A stretch of DNA of 64,000 nt from PALSA-911 sp963743035 (GCA_963743035.1 CAVUOB010000005.1:186001-250000); one strand, 5' to 3'. Counted from the first letter of the stretch, positions 18,300 through 33,501 are shown. The notes: generated by a model not told the origin, from the letters alone. Made by a program: numbers and translations.

Positions 18300-19238
18300 A
18301 TGACGCTCGATCCGGAAGTCGACATTCTCCTGGACCTGATCAAGGCCTCCGGCCGGCCGGCGCTGGACAGCCTGCCCCCGCCCGAGGCGCGCGAGGCCTA
18401 CAAGGCCGGACGCACGGTGCTGCAGCCGGAACCGGCCGAGGTCGCGTCCGTGCGCGACCTGACCATCCCCGGAACGGCCGGGCCGATCCCCGCGCGCCTC
18501 TATCGCGGCATCGGCACCGGCGCCGGGACCCGACTGCCCTGCCTGGTCTATTATCACGGCGGCGGCTGGGTGATCGGCGACATCGAATCGCACGACGTGG
18601 TCTGCCGGCGCCTGGCCAACGACGCGCATTGCGCGGTGCTGTCGGTCGATTACCGCCTCGCTCCCGAACATAAATTCCCCGCCGCCTTCGACGACGCCGT
18701 GGCCGCCATGCGCTTCGCCATCGAGCATCCCGAGGAACTCGGCATCGATCCCGCCAAGGTGGCGGTCGGCGGCGACAGCGCCGGCGGCAACCTGGCCGCC
18801 ACGGCCGCCATCGCCGCGCGCGATGCCGGGCTGGCGCTGACGAACCAGGTGCTGATCTACCCCGCCACCGACATGGCGATGACGCTGGATTCCTACCGCC
18901 GCGTCACCGAAGGCTTCCCGCTGGTGGCCCGGACCATGGGCTGGTTCGTCAACCACTACCTGAACGAGGAAGCCGAAAAACACGACTGGCGCGCCTCCCC
19001 GCTGCGCGCCGCGAGCCTGAAGGGCACCGCCCCCGCCATCGTGGTCGTCGCCGCCCACGATCCCCTGGCGGATGACGGCCTGGCCTACGCCAAACGCCTG
19101 GAACAGGAGGGCGTGCGCGTGGTCAGCAGCTATTTCAGCGGCCAGATCCACGGCTTCGTGTCCATGGGCAAAATGCTCCGCGCCGCCGACACCGCGCTGC
19201 AGATGATCGCGCTGTCGCTGCGGCAGTCCTGGACCTGA
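18300..19238 (+). CDS. alpha/beta hydrolase, hormone-sensitive-lipase (acetyl esterase) family
   Basis: Carboxylesterase of 312 residues. The start at 18300 follows the upstream hydrolase by 17 bases and gives MTLDPEVDILLDLIKASG, a typical cap-domain N-terminus. HSL-family motifs are clear: YYHGGGWVIGD (oxyanion hole HGGG), GGDSAGGNLAA (nucleophile Ser), AAHDPLADDG (acid Asp) and GQIHGFVSMG (His). It should cleave short-chain acyl esters. The pairing of two hydrolases beside a flavin monooxygenase suggests ester or lactone catabolism, as an inference. The 3' end meets a family A palindrome. Confidence 0.93.
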   Translation: MTLDPEVDILLDLIKASGRPALDSLPPPEAREAYKAGRTVLQPEPAEVASVRDLTIPGTAGPIPARLYRGIGTGAGTRLPCLVYYHGGGWVIGDIESHDVVCRRLANDAHCAVLSVDYRLAPEHKFPAAFDDAVAAMRFAIEHPEELGIDPAKVAVGGDSAGGNLAATAAIAARDAGLALTNQVLIYPATDMAMTLDSYRRVTEGFPLVARTMGWFVNHYLNEEAEKHDWRASPLRAASLKGTAPAIVVVAAHDPLADDGLAYAKRLEQEGVRVVSSYFSGQIHGFVSMGKMLRAADTALQMIALSLRQSWT

Positions 19239-19251
19239 GGAGGGAGACAAG

Positions 19252-19444
19252 TAAGGCCAGGGGCTCTGCCCCTGGACCCCGCCAAAGGGCGAAGCCCTTT
19301 GGAAACCCCAGACGTGTTTTAAGAAATGGGCGGGCGAGGAGGTGCTGGTTGCACTGTCATTGCCCGCCCATTTCTTAAAACATAACCGGGTGTCCAGAGG
19401 CTCCGCCTCTGGCGGGGGTCGAGGGGGCAGAGCCCCCCGCCTTG
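19252..19444. repeat. large nested palindrome, family A copy 3
   Basis: Lies between convergent esterase and tetR genes. Flanking hairpins CAGGGGCTCTGCCCCTG and CAAAGGGCGAAGCCCTTTG on the left and CAGAGGCTCCGCCTCTG and GGGGGCAGAGCCCCC on the right bracket a perfect 21-bp central stem: TGTTTTAAGAAATGGGCGGG plus C (19315-19335) with its complement (19362-19382). The central stem sequence is unrelated to copies 2 and 5, yet is perfectly paired. A terminator role for both neighbours is likely. Confidence 0.85.
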
Positions 19445-19457
19445 CTTGCTCACTTCC

Positions 19458-20060
19458 TCAGGCCGAGACCGTCGTCAGGCGCACGCCGGACATTTGCAGG
19501 GCGAAGTCGGCCATGCGGTTGCAGAGTTCGTCGGTGGGCAATCGGCCGTTGGGGCGGTGCCAGGTGTAGGACCAGCTGATCATGCCGCCGATGGCGAGGG
19601 CCGCCAGGCTGATATCGGGGATTTCGAATTCGCCGACGGCGACGCCTTCGGCCAGAAGTTTCGACAGCAACCGGTCGAATTTCTTCTGTTCCTTGGTGAT
19701 TTCCGCCAGGGCTTCCGGCGCGAGGTTCTTTTCCTCGCGAAAGAAGATGGCGATGTTGGCCTGGCGTTCCAGCACGACGCGGGTGAAGTCGGCGACGCCG
19801 CGGCGCAGCCGCTCGGTTGGCGTGCCCGGGGATTTGACGGCGTTCTCGATCGCGGCAACGGATTTCTGGATCGTCGGCAGGCAGACCGCGGCGAGCAAAT
19901 CGTTCTTGCTGCGGAAATGCGTGTAGATGAACGGCTTGGTGACCCCGAGCTCGGCCGCGATGTCGTCCAGCGTGGTTCCGGTGAAGCCGCGCGCGTAGAA
20001 CAGCGCCACCGCCTCCTCCAGAATCCGCTCCCGCTTGTAGGCGATGATTTCGTCGCGCAT
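19458..20060 (-). CDS. TetR/AcrR-family transcriptional regulator
   Basis: 200-residue repressor-type DNA-binding protein. The N-terminal helix-turn-helix is plain: RERILEEAVALFYARGFTGT, then TTLDDIAAELGVTKPFIYTHF (recognition helix) and RSKNDLLAAV. The C-terminal ligand domain resembles regulators of fatty-acid or acyl-CoA genes. The ATG at 20060 is chosen because the frame upstream would read across the palindrome at 20076-20093. The gene is divergent from the SDR gene at 20235, and the palindrome just ahead of the tetR start is the expected site for autorepression and control of the SDR gene. The ligand is unknown. Confidence 0.92.
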   Translation of the reverse strand: MRDEIIAYKRERILEEAVALFYARGFTGTTLDDIAAELGVTKPFIYTHFRSKNDLLAAVCLPTIQKSVAAIENAVKSPGTPTERLRRGVADFTRVVLERQANIAIFFREEKNLAPEALAEITKEQKKFDRLLSKLLAEGVAVGEFEIPDISLAALAIGGMISWSYTWHRPNGRLPTDELCNRMADFALQMSGVRLTTVSA

Positions 20061-20075
20061 GAAGTCGATCCATTT

Positions 20076-20093
20076 AGCTACCGACGGGTAGCT
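20076..20093. promoter_or_regulatory. inverted repeat, probable TetR operator
   Basis: AGCTACC-GACG-GGTAGCT is a perfect 7-bp dyad with a 4-base centre, 16 bases upstream of the tetR start and about 140 bases ahead of the SDR start. The place, in the divergent region of a TetR gene, and the size fit a TetR-family operator. Binding by the neighbouring regulator is inferred. Confidence 0.6.
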
Positions 20094-20234
20094 TAGCCTG
20101 CCGCTCGTTGAATTGAAAGGTTTCTCCCGGGTTGCCTGACCTGAAGGGTTGGCACTTGAGGAGGCCGGCGCACGCCGCCATCCTGCCGGCCCGCGGGCTT
20201 GCGGGCTTTGGCGGAAATAATCAAGGAGGAAACG

Positions 20235-21002
20235 ATGGCTGGCATGTTGCAAGGCAAGACCGCGTTGATTACCGGCGGCGCGCGCGGAATCGGGCGCGCG
20301 ACCGCGCTGCTCTTCGCGCAGGAGGGGGCCCGGGTCGCGGTCGCCGACATGTCCGCGGAGGGCGCGGCGGAAACCGTCGGCATGATCAACGCCGCCGGCG
20401 GGCAGGCGATGTCGATCGCCGTGGACGTGACCAGGCCGGACCAGGTGGCGGCGATGGTGGCGAGCACGGTCGCGGCCTTCGGGCGGCTTGATTGCGCCTA
20501 TAACAATGCGGGAATCGCCGGGTATCAGGTGGGCGCGGCCGGACAGAAGACCGCGGAGTGGTCGGAAGAGGCGTTCGACCGGATGCTGGCCGTGAACCTG
20601 AAGGGCGTCTGGCTGTGCATGCGCAGCGAGCTGGAGCAGATGGCGAAGCAGGGCGGCGGCACGATCGTCAACACCGGCTCGATCGCCGGGCTGGTCGGGC
20701 TGCGCACCTCCTCGGCCTATGTCGCCAGCAAGCACGGGGTGATCGGGCTGACCAAGACCGCGGCGCTGGAATACGCGGAGCAGAAGATCCGCGTGAACGC
20801 GGTCTGCCCGGGCTATATCGAGACCGACATGACCAAGGACACGATGGCGCGGCGCGGCGCGGAGCTGATGGCGATGGTGCCGTTCCGCCGCATGGGCACG
20901 GCCAACGAGATCGCCGAGATGGTGTGCTGGCTGTCCTCCGAACGGTCTTCCTATGTCAGCGGCGCCGCCTACAACGTCGATGGCGGCTATATGGCGACCT
21001 GA
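20235..21002 (+). CDS. SDR-family NAD(P)-dependent oxidoreductase
   Basis: Classical SDR of 255 residues. The start at 20235 has a strong ribosome site (AAGGAGGAAACG). Motifs: TGGARGIG (cofactor glycine motif), YNNAGIAG, catalytic SAYVASK (Tyr and Lys both present), NAVCPGYIETDM and the end YVSGAAYNVDGGYMAT. The motif set fits glucose/steroid-type dehydrogenases of this family, but the substrate cannot be assigned. It is divergent from the TetR gene and probably regulated by it through the operator at 20076. A strong hairpin follows the stop. Confidence 0.93.
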   Translation: MAGMLQGKTALITGGARGIGRATALLFAQEGARVAVADMSAEGAAETVGMINAAGGQAMSIAVDVTRPDQVAAMVASTVAAFGRLDCAYNNAGIAGYQVGAAGQKTAEWSEEAFDRMLAVNLKGVWLCMRSELEQMAKQGGGTIVNTGSIAGLVGLRTSSAYVASKHGVIGLTKTAALEYAEQKIRVNAVCPGYIETDMTKDTMARRGAELMAMVPFRRMGTANEIAEMVCWLSSERSSYVSGAAYNVDGGYMAT

Positions 21003-21011
21003 CGGCGAATG

Positions 21012-21047
21012 GCGCGGCGACCATCATCGCGATGATGGTCGCCGCGC
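21012..21047. terminator. 17-bp perfect hairpin between convergent genes
   Basis: GCGCGGCGACCATCATC (21012-21028), two-base centre GC, then the exact complement (21031-21047). It lies 10 bases after the SDR stop and 44 bases before the end of the leftward dioxygenase gene. Its strength and place suggest a bidirectional terminator, although no T-run is present on either side. A short direct repeat, CGGTCGAGGGTA, occurs twice just after it. Confidence 0.6.
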
Positions 21048-21090
21048 GCCTGGAGCGGTCGAGGGTAATCGGTCGAGGGTATTGGCGCCT

Positions 21091-21984
21091 TCAGGCCGCC
21101 AGGGAAGCGTAGTCGGCGGTGGCCATCACCTGCACGCGGCGCATGTAGCGGGGGTTGTCGCCGTAATCGGCGATGGCGTTGTGCATGGTGCCGATATTGT
21201 CCCACATCAGCACGTCGCCTTCGGTCCAGTGGTGCGAGTACAGGTATTTGTCCTGCTCCTGGTGGCGGTAGAGGAATTCCAGCAATTCGTCGCTTTCCGC
21301 CTTGTCCATGCCGTCGATCTGCGTGACGTAGCCGACGTTGCAGTACAGCACCTTTCTGCCGGTGACCGGGTGGGTATAGAAGATCGGGTGCGACACCGCG
21401 GGCTTGCGGGCGCGCTGGGCATCGGTCAGCGGCGGGCGGGTATTGCCGGGCCGCGCGCGCATCATGTCCCAGAACTTGGCGAAATCATGCGTGGCGGTGC
21501 GCCCGTCCAGACGGGTCTTGATGTCCGCGGGCAGGTCCTCGTAGGCGGCGTGCATGTTGCGGAACTGCGTGTCGCCGAGCGGCCTGCCGTCCTGCAGCGG
21601 CACTTTCTGCGCATGCAGGATCGTGGTCAGCGAAATCGGCCGGCTATAGGACATGTCGGTGTGCCAGCCCTGCCCGGCATCGCCGAGGCCGGTCGGTTTG
21701 CCGTCCTTCTTGATGTTCGACAGGATCATCACTTCCGGGTGGCCGGGTTCGTGGAACATGTTGGCGACATTGACCTCCAACTCCCCGAACCGGGCGCCGA
21801 ATGCCGCGAACTGGTCGGTGTTCAGGGTCTGGGCCGGAAACCGCAGCACGCCATGGGCGCCGAGCGCGCGCAGGATGGTGCGAAAATCGGCGCGGGAAAG
21901 CGGGGTCGCGAGATCCACGCCCAGGACGTCCGCGCCGAGCGTCGCGCCCGTCGGCTTGATCTGCACCTGGGTATCGATATCCAT
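21091..21984 (-). CDS. TauD/TfdA-family Fe(II)/2-oxoglutarate dioxygenase
   Basis: Non-haem iron dioxygenase of 297 residues that oxidises a substrate with 2-oxoglutarate and O2; taurine, alkylsulfonates and phenoxyacetates are typical family substrates. The iron ligands fit GWHTDMSY (HxD) and the distal DVLMWDNIGTMHNA (His). The 2-oxoglutarate-binding arginine is expected in YMRRVQVM near the C-terminus. The N-terminus LGADVLGVDLATPLSRADF is characteristic. AGGAGG lies about 8 bases before the ATG. It heads no obvious operon; the next leftward gene upstream is threonine deaminase (42 bp). No sulfonate transporter is nearby, so taurine specificity is not supported. Confidence 0.92.
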   Translation of the reverse strand: MDIDTQVQIKPTGATLGADVLGVDLATPLSRADFRTILRALGAHGVLRFPAQTLNTDQFAAFGARFGELEVNVANMFHEPGHPEVMILSNIKKDGKPTGLGDAGQGWHTDMSYSRPISLTTILHAQKVPLQDGRPLGDTQFRNMHAAYEDLPADIKTRLDGRTATHDFAKFWDMMRARPGNTRPPLTDAQRARKPAVSHPIFYTHPVTGRKVLYCNVGYVTQIDGMDKAESDELLEFLYRHQEQDKYLYSHHWTEGDVLMWDNIGTMHNAIADYGDNPRYMRRVQVMATADYASLAA

Positions 21985-22026
21985 GGAACATCCTCCTGCG
22001 GTGGTTTTCCGCAGGATAGCGCGGTT

Positions 22027-23223
22027 TCAGACCCGGCGCACCACGTAGGCGGTTTCCAGCGCGGCGACGATGGCATCCGCATGGGCGGGGTCGCGCGCCT
22101 CGACCATCACTTCCAGTTCCGCCGCCTGCACGGAGGAGGAGGCGAACAGGCGCTGGTGGGAGACCTCGATGATGTTGCCGCCGCTGTTGCCGATCTTGCC
22201 GGCGATGTCGGCGAGCACGCCGGGGCGGTCGGGGATCTGCAGATGCAGGCGCAGCAGCCGGCCGTCGCGCAGCAGGTTGCGCAGCAGCACGTTGGACAGG
22301 ATGCGGGCGTCGATATTGCCGCCGCAGACCGGCGTGCCGACGCGCTTGCCGCGGAACTTGTTGGGAAAGGTCAGCAGCGCCGCGACGCCGGCGGCGCCGG
22401 CGCCCTCGGCGACCACCTTCGCACCTTCCGCGAGCAGGCCGATCGCCTCCTCGATGGCGCGTTCGGGCACCACCAGGACCTCGGTCACCCGGCGGCGGAC
22501 CAGTTCGAAGCATTGTTCGCCGATATCGCGCACCGCGATGCCCTCGGCGATGGTGGGGCCGCCGACGGAGACGGCGCGGCCGGCGAGGCGCTGCGCCATG
22601 GCGGCATACGCTTCCACCTCCACGCCGTAGACGGCGATGCCCGGCTTGATGGCGGTGGCGGCGACCAGGCAGCCGGCGAGCAGTCCGCCGCCGCCGACGG
22701 GGATCACCAGCGCGTCGAGGTCCGGGAAGTCGGCCAGCATCTCCAGCGCCATCGTGCCCTGCCCCGCCATGATGCCGGGGTCGTCGTAGGGATGGATGAA
22801 CACCAGGCCCTGCTGTTCGGCCAAGGCGTGGGCGTGGGCGGCGGCCTCGGCCAGGGTTTCGCCGTGCAGCACCACGTTGGCGCCCCAGCCGGCGGTGCGG
22901 GTGACCTTGGTGGAGGGGGTGAATTTCGGCATCACGATGGTCGCGGCGATGCCGAGCAGGCTGGCATGGCGGGCGACCGCCTGGGCGTGGTTGCCGGCGG
23001 ACATGGCGATGACACCGGCGCCGCGCTCGTTCTCGTTCAGCAGCGCCAGGCGGTTGGCCGCCCCGCGCTCCTTGAACGCGCCGGTCGCCTGCAGGTTGTC
23101 GAGCTTCAGCACCACCTCCGCCCCGGTCGCGGCCGAGACGGCATGGGAGTACACGGCGGGCGTGCGGACGACCCGCCCGGCGATCCGCCCGGCGGCGGCT
23201 TCTACGTCGGAAAGCTGGATCAC
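22027..23223 (-). CDS. threonine ammonia-lyase with C-terminal ACT domain
   Basis: PLP enzyme converting threonine to 2-oxobutanoate and ammonia (isoleucine synthesis or threonine breakdown). LQATGAFKERGAANRLALL holds the PLP-binding lysine; VGGGGLLAG is the phosphate-binding loop. The last 80 or so residues (LRLHLQIPDRPGVLADIAG; GNIIEVSHQR) form an ACT domain. The frame is open upstream to 23331, but that stretch translates the family B hairpin repeat (PPLPRFGGEGGVRG), so the repeat is unlikely to be coding. The first start after it is the GTG at 23223 (VIQLSDVEAAAGRIAG), chosen here although its ribosome site is weak. About 398 residues, the size of the short catabolic/ACT type (YP_-like tdcB/ilvA hybrid). 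Confidence 0.88.
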   Translation of the reverse strand: MIQLSDVEAAAGRIAGRVVRTPAVYSHAVSAATGAEVVLKLDNLQATGAFKERGAANRLALLNENERGAGVIAMSAGNHAQAVARHASLLGIAATIVMPKFTPSTKVTRTAGWGANVVLHGETLAEAAAHAHALAEQQGLVFIHPYDDPGIMAGQGTMALEMLADFPDLDALVIPVGGGGLLAGCLVAATAIKPGIAVYGVEVEAYAAMAQRLAGRAVSVGGPTIAEGIAVRDIGEQCFELVRRRVTEVLVVPERAIEEAIGLLAEGAKVVAEGAGAAGVAALLTFPNKFRGKRVGTPVCGGNIDARILSNVLLRNLLRDGRLLRLHLQIPDRPGVLADIAGKIGNSGGNIIEVSHQRLFASSSVQAAELEVMVEARDPAHADAIVAALETAYVVRRV

Positions 23224-23258
23224 CTGAAGCTCTGCGATATGGCTCGCTCGAGGGGATT

Positions 23259-23305
23259 TCCCCCTCACCCCTCCCTCTCCCCCGAAGCGGGGGAGAGGGG
23301 GTTGG
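23259..23305. repeat. CTCCCCC/GGGGGAG hairpin repeat, family B copy 3
   Basis: CCCCCTCACCCCTCC is followed by CTCTCCCCCG, AAG, CGGGGGAGAG and GGGG. This is the cleanest copy of the family. It lies between greA and the threonine deaminase gene, both leftward, and would have to be translated if the upstream start of the deaminase were used. Confidence 0.8.
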
Positions 23306-23333
23306 TGGGCGGCCTGGCGGCTATCCTGCATCC

Positions 23334-23807
23334 CTAGAGGTATTTCACGCCGAGGATCTCGTAGGTGCGGTCGCCGCCCGGCGCCGGGACGGAGACGGTG
23401 TCGCCGATCTTCTTGCCGATCAGCGCCTTGGACAGCGGCGAGGAAATCGACAGGCGCTGGAGCTTGATGTCGGCCTCGTGCACGCCGACGATCTGGTAGG
23501 TGGCCTCCTTCTCGGTCTCCTCGTCCACCAGCCAGACATGCGCGCCGAATTTCACCGTGTCGCCCGACAGCGCGGACGGGTCGATGACCTCGGCGGCGGA
23601 GATGATCTCCTCCAGTTCCTGGATGCGGCCTTCAATGAAGGACTGGCGGTCGCGCGCTGCGTGATATTCGGCGTTTTCGCTGAGGTCGCCATGGCTGCGC
23701 GCCTCCGCGATGGCGCGGATCACATCCGGGCGTTCCTTGGATTTCAGGGTACGTAGCTCTTCCTCCAACCGCTGCAGGCCGGGGGCGGTCATTGGGAACT
23801 TCTGCAC
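23334..23807 (-). CDS. greA: transcription elongation factor GreA
   Basis: Binds RNA polymerase and stimulates cleavage of backtracked transcripts. 157 residues, the normal length. The N-terminal coiled coil is evident (LQRLEEELRTLKSKERPDVI; AIAEARSHGDLSENAEYHAA), including the acidic tip residues in DLSENAEY, followed by the FKBP-like C-terminal domain (ISSPLSKALIGKKIGDTVSV). The start is a GTG giving MQKFPMTAPGLQ, which matches the usual MEKxPMT beginning of GreA; an ATG five codons later is the alternative. carB lies upstream in the same direction with a 129-bp gap. This linkage is common in Alphaproteobacteria. Confidence 0.97.
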   Translation of the reverse strand: MQKFPMTAPGLQRLEEELRTLKSKERPDVIRAIAEARSHGDLSENAEYHAARDRQSFIEGRIQELEEIISAAEVIDPSALSGDTVKFGAHVWLVDEETEKEATYQIVGVHEADIKLQRLSISSPLSKALIGKKIGDTVSVPAPGGDRTYEILGVKYL

Positions 23808-23936
23808 GGCACAGTCCTATCGTGATGGCCAGAATGGTCGAAACGGGGGACGAAGATGAGGGGATCGGCAGGATTTGGTCACGGCTGGTCTAAACGCAGC
23901 GCCGCGGCCGGAGGGTGCCCCCGGCCGCGACGGCGT

Positions 23937-27203
<3,267 letters not shown>

Positions 27204-27225
27204 CAGGGGGCTCCGGTGGTTTGGG

Positions 27226-27489
27226 TCATCGTGCGCGGGCGGCGGTGACACCCTCCGGCGTCAGTTCCAGGCGCCAATGGCATTGCAGCGCGCCTTCGGG
27301 CAGGCGGACCGGCTCGCGGATCAGCCCGTCGCGCAGGCAGGCGGCGAGGGCTTCGTGCAGGGCCGGGTCGGGGACGGCCCGGCCGGTCAGTTCCTGGATG
27401 CGGGCAACACCGGCTTCCGCATTCGCCTCGGTGACGAGGTGGCGGAAGGCGGTGCTCAGCAGCAGGGCAGACCGGGTCCGGGGCGGACA

Positions 27490-27490
<1 letters not shown>
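27226..27490 (-). CDS. small uncharacterised protein between carA and carB, one frameshift
   Basis: A coding-looking stretch in the 286-bp gap between carA and carB. The ATG at 27490 overlaps the carA stop (TGATG), a usual coupling, but reading from it turns into Arg/Pro-rich noise after seven codons. Dropping one T at 27469 joins MSAPDPVA to LLLSTAFRHLVTEANAE and onward through LRDGLIREPVRLPEGALQCH to a TGA at 27226, 87 residues. That product is helical and has normal composition; no known family is recognised. Without the correction, the frame has no ATG, GTG or TTG start. The single-base insertion matches those in mccB, dnaG and ampD. Whether this is a real gene needs homologues between carA and carB in relatives. 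Confidence 0.5.
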
Positions 27491-28926
<1,436 letters not shown>

Positions 28927-28938
28927 GCGCGGTATCTA

Positions 28939-28962
28939 TGGGAAAAAACTTCCCAAGGGAAG
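28939..28962. promoter_or_regulatory. overlapping GGGAA/TTCCC inverted repeats ahead of HTH-carA
   Basis: Two dyads share a half-site: TGGGAA-AAAAC-TTCCCA (28939-28955) and CTTCCC-AA-GGGAAG (28949-28962). They lie 13 to 36 bases before the carA start codon, in the 140-bp region divergent from yqeY. A further lone GGGAA occurs at 28991. The location overlaps where the carA promoter or leader should be. The simplest idea is an operator bound by the helix-turn-helix on CarA itself; this is inferred from position only. Confidence 0.5.
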
Positions 28963-29066
28963 AGGTGTCCGAATTAAGCCACACATGGCTGGGAAATTTT
29001 CTCCGCGCTACTCCCCTGCGCGGGTTCGCTTATTATAGAGGGCTATTTATCTCGTAAGGATGTGCC

Positions 29067-29522
29067 ATGGGGCTGCGCGAAGAATTTATGGAGCAGATGA
29101 AGGCCTCGATGAAGGCGGGCGACGGCGCGCGCACCTCCACCCTGCGCATGATCATGGCCAAATTGAAGGACACCGACATCGCCGCCCGGCCCAAGGGCGT
29201 GGACAAGGTCCCGGATGACGAGATCCTGGCCATGCTGCGCAACATGCAGAAATCCCGCCGCGAGTCCGTCGAGCTGTACCGCCAGGGCAACCGCCCGGAG
29301 CTCGCGGCCAAGGAGGAGGCCGAGATCGCCGTGATCGAGGCGTTCCTGCCGGCGCAGATGGACCCGGCGGCGACCGCGGCCGCGGTCGCCGCCGCGGTGG
29401 CGGAAACCGGTGCGGCCAGCGTCAAGGACATGGGCAAGGTCATGGCGGCGCTGAAGGCGAAACACGGCGCCGCGCTCGACATGTCCAAGGTCGGCGCGCT
29501 GGTGAAGGCCGCCCTGACTTGA
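29067..29522 (+). CDS. GatB/YqeY domain-containing protein
   Basis: 151-residue protein of the YqeY family, related to the tRNA-binding C-terminal domain of the GatB amidotransferase subunit. The opening LREEFMEQMKASMKAGDGARTSTLRMIMAKLK and the ending GAASVKDMGKVMAALKAKHGAALDMSKVGALVKAAL are typical of the family. Its cell role is still not settled. It starts the rightward unit yqeY-dnaG-rpoD, and the 16-bp gap to dnaG implies one transcript. A TATTAT at 29031-29036 may be a -10 element, but no good -35 was seen. Confidence 0.94.
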   Translation: MGLREEFMEQMKASMKAGDGARTSTLRMIMAKLKDTDIAARPKGVDKVPDDEILAMLRNMQKSRRESVELYRQGNRPELAAKEEAEIAVIEAFLPAQMDPAATAAAVAAAVAETGAASVKDMGKVMAALKAKHGAALDMSKVGALVKAALT

Positions 29523-29538
29523 GCATGGCAACGTAAGG

Positions 29539-31405
29539 ATGGCGCTGCCCCCCGGTTTCCTCGAGGAGCTGCGCGCCCGCACCCCGCTTGCGGCGGTGAT
29601 CGGCCGGCGCGTGCGCCTGGCGAAGTCGGGCCGGCAATGGAAGGGCTGCTGCCCGTTCCATGGCGAGAAGACGCCGTCCTTCTATGTCTATGACGATCAT
29701 TTCCACTGCTTCGGCTGCGGCGCGCATGGCGATGCGATCAGCTTCGTCATGCAGAGCCAGGGCGCCTCGTTCCCCGAGGCGGTGGAGCAGCTCGCCACCG
29801 AGGCCGGGCTGGAGGTGCCGAAAGCCGACGCCCGCGGCCGCCGAGGCGGATCGCCGCCGGCACGATCTCTATTCCGTGCTGCAGGCGGCCGCGGCAGCCT
29901 ATCAGCGCCGCCTGCGGTTGCCCGAGGGACGTGCGGCGCTCGCCTATCTGCACGCCCGTGGGCTGACCGACGAGACCATCGACCGCTTCGCCCTCGGCTG
30001 GTCCGGCGAAGGGCGCGGCGCGCTCGCCTCGGAACTGGCCCGCGACGGCATCGAGCCGGCGATGCTGATCGCGGCCGGGCTGATGCGCGAGCCGGAAAAC
30101 CGGGACGGGCGTCCCTACGACCTGTTCTTCAACCGGGTGATGTTTCCGATCCGCGACCGGCGCGGCCGGGTGATCAGCTTCGGCGGCCGCACGCTCGGCG
30201 ACGGCCAGCCGAAATACGTCAACGGCCCGGAGACCGACCTGTTTTCCAAGCGGCGCAACCTCTATGCGCTCGACCTCGCGCGCGAGGGCGCCCGCAAGGG
30301 GGCGCGGGTGGTGGTGGTCGAGGGCTACATGGACGTGATCGCCCTGCAGCAGGCGGGTTTCGCCGGCGCGGTGGCCCCGCTCGGCACCGCCCTGACCGAC
30401 GAGCAGCTCAATGAGCTCTGGCGCCTGTCGCCCGAGCCGGTGCTGTGTTTCGACGGCGACGCCGCCGGCGCCAAGGCCGCCGCCCGCGCGGCCGACGCGG
30501 CGCTGGAGCTGCTGGCGCCGGACCGCACACTGAAGCTCGCCACGCTGCCGGCGGGCGAGGATCCGGACACGCTGGTGCGCCGGCAGGGGCCAGCGGGGTT
30601 CCAGGCCGTGCTGGACAGCGCCCGGCCGCTGGCGGATGCGCTCTATAACCTGCTGCGCCAGGGTCTGTCGGGCCAGGGCGGCGACGCCACCCCGGAGCAG
30701 CGCGCCGCGTTCCGCACCCGGCTGGAGGAGGCGGCCAAGCGCATTCCCGATAAATCCCTGGCCGGGGAATACCGCGCAGCCCTGATCGACCGCTTCTTCG
30801 CCGAACGCTCCACCCGCCGGCGCGGCGGCGGCTTCTCCGGCCCCGGCCGCGCCGCCGGCCAGCGCAACGGCGCCCGCCCGTCGTTGCGCCCGCCCGCAGG
30901 CGCCGGTCTGGGCGGGCGCATCCGCTTCACCCCGGCGGCGGCCTCCGCCGAGCGCGAGCGGATCCTGACCGCGATCCTGCTGCACCATCCCGACCTGCTG
31001 CACGATGTCGACCACGCCTTCAGCGAGCTGGCGCTGCCCGATCCGCTCGATCGCCTGCGCGCAACCCTGCTAGACTGGTCGGAAACCGCTGACATGCTTG
31101 ACTCGCGGTCCCTGATATCCCACTTGCAGCATTCAGGTTTGGCGGCGGAAGTCGCGCAGGCCCTTTCGGCGGTGCCTGTGCCGCTGCCAGCCTGCGCTGC
31201 CCCCGACGCCATGCCGGCGGAGGCCGAAGCGGGCTGGTGGCACATCTTCGGCCTGATGCACCGGGGGCGGCTTGAGGAAGAGGTTGCAGCGGCCAGCCAG
31301 GCGTTCGCCGAACGTGGCGACGAGGCGACGCAGAGACGGCTGATTGCGTTATGCGCAGCGCGCGACGCGCTCCGCCGCGGCGAACAGGGAGAGGCCGACA
31401 CATGA
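29539..31405 (+). CDS. dnaG: DNA primase, with one frameshift
   Basis: Synthesises RNA primers for DNA replication. The N-terminal zinc-binding domain is complete (CCPFHGEKTPSFYVY; HCFGCGAHGDAISFV). After GLEVPKA the frame breaks at about 29827; the next frame carries TPAAAEADRRRHDLYSVLQA to the end. Removing one base there gives a 621-residue protein, normal for DnaG. The TOPRIM domain is intact (VVVVEGYMDVIALQQAGF; VLCFDGDAAGAKAA) and a C-terminal helicase-binding region follows. DnaG is essential, so a genuine null frameshift is improbable; a one-base sequencing insertion is the likeliest cause. It is flanked by yqeY and rpoD as in many bacteria. Confidence 0.94.
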
Positions 31406-31509
31406 CACGAGCTGCAAGACCCCTGTTTACGCCCGACCTGACCCACTCCAGGTTTGCAGACCGGACGATCGGCACCAGCCCAACCCAAATTTTCGGAGCA
31501 CACTGATAC

Positions 31510-33501
<1,992 letters not shown>

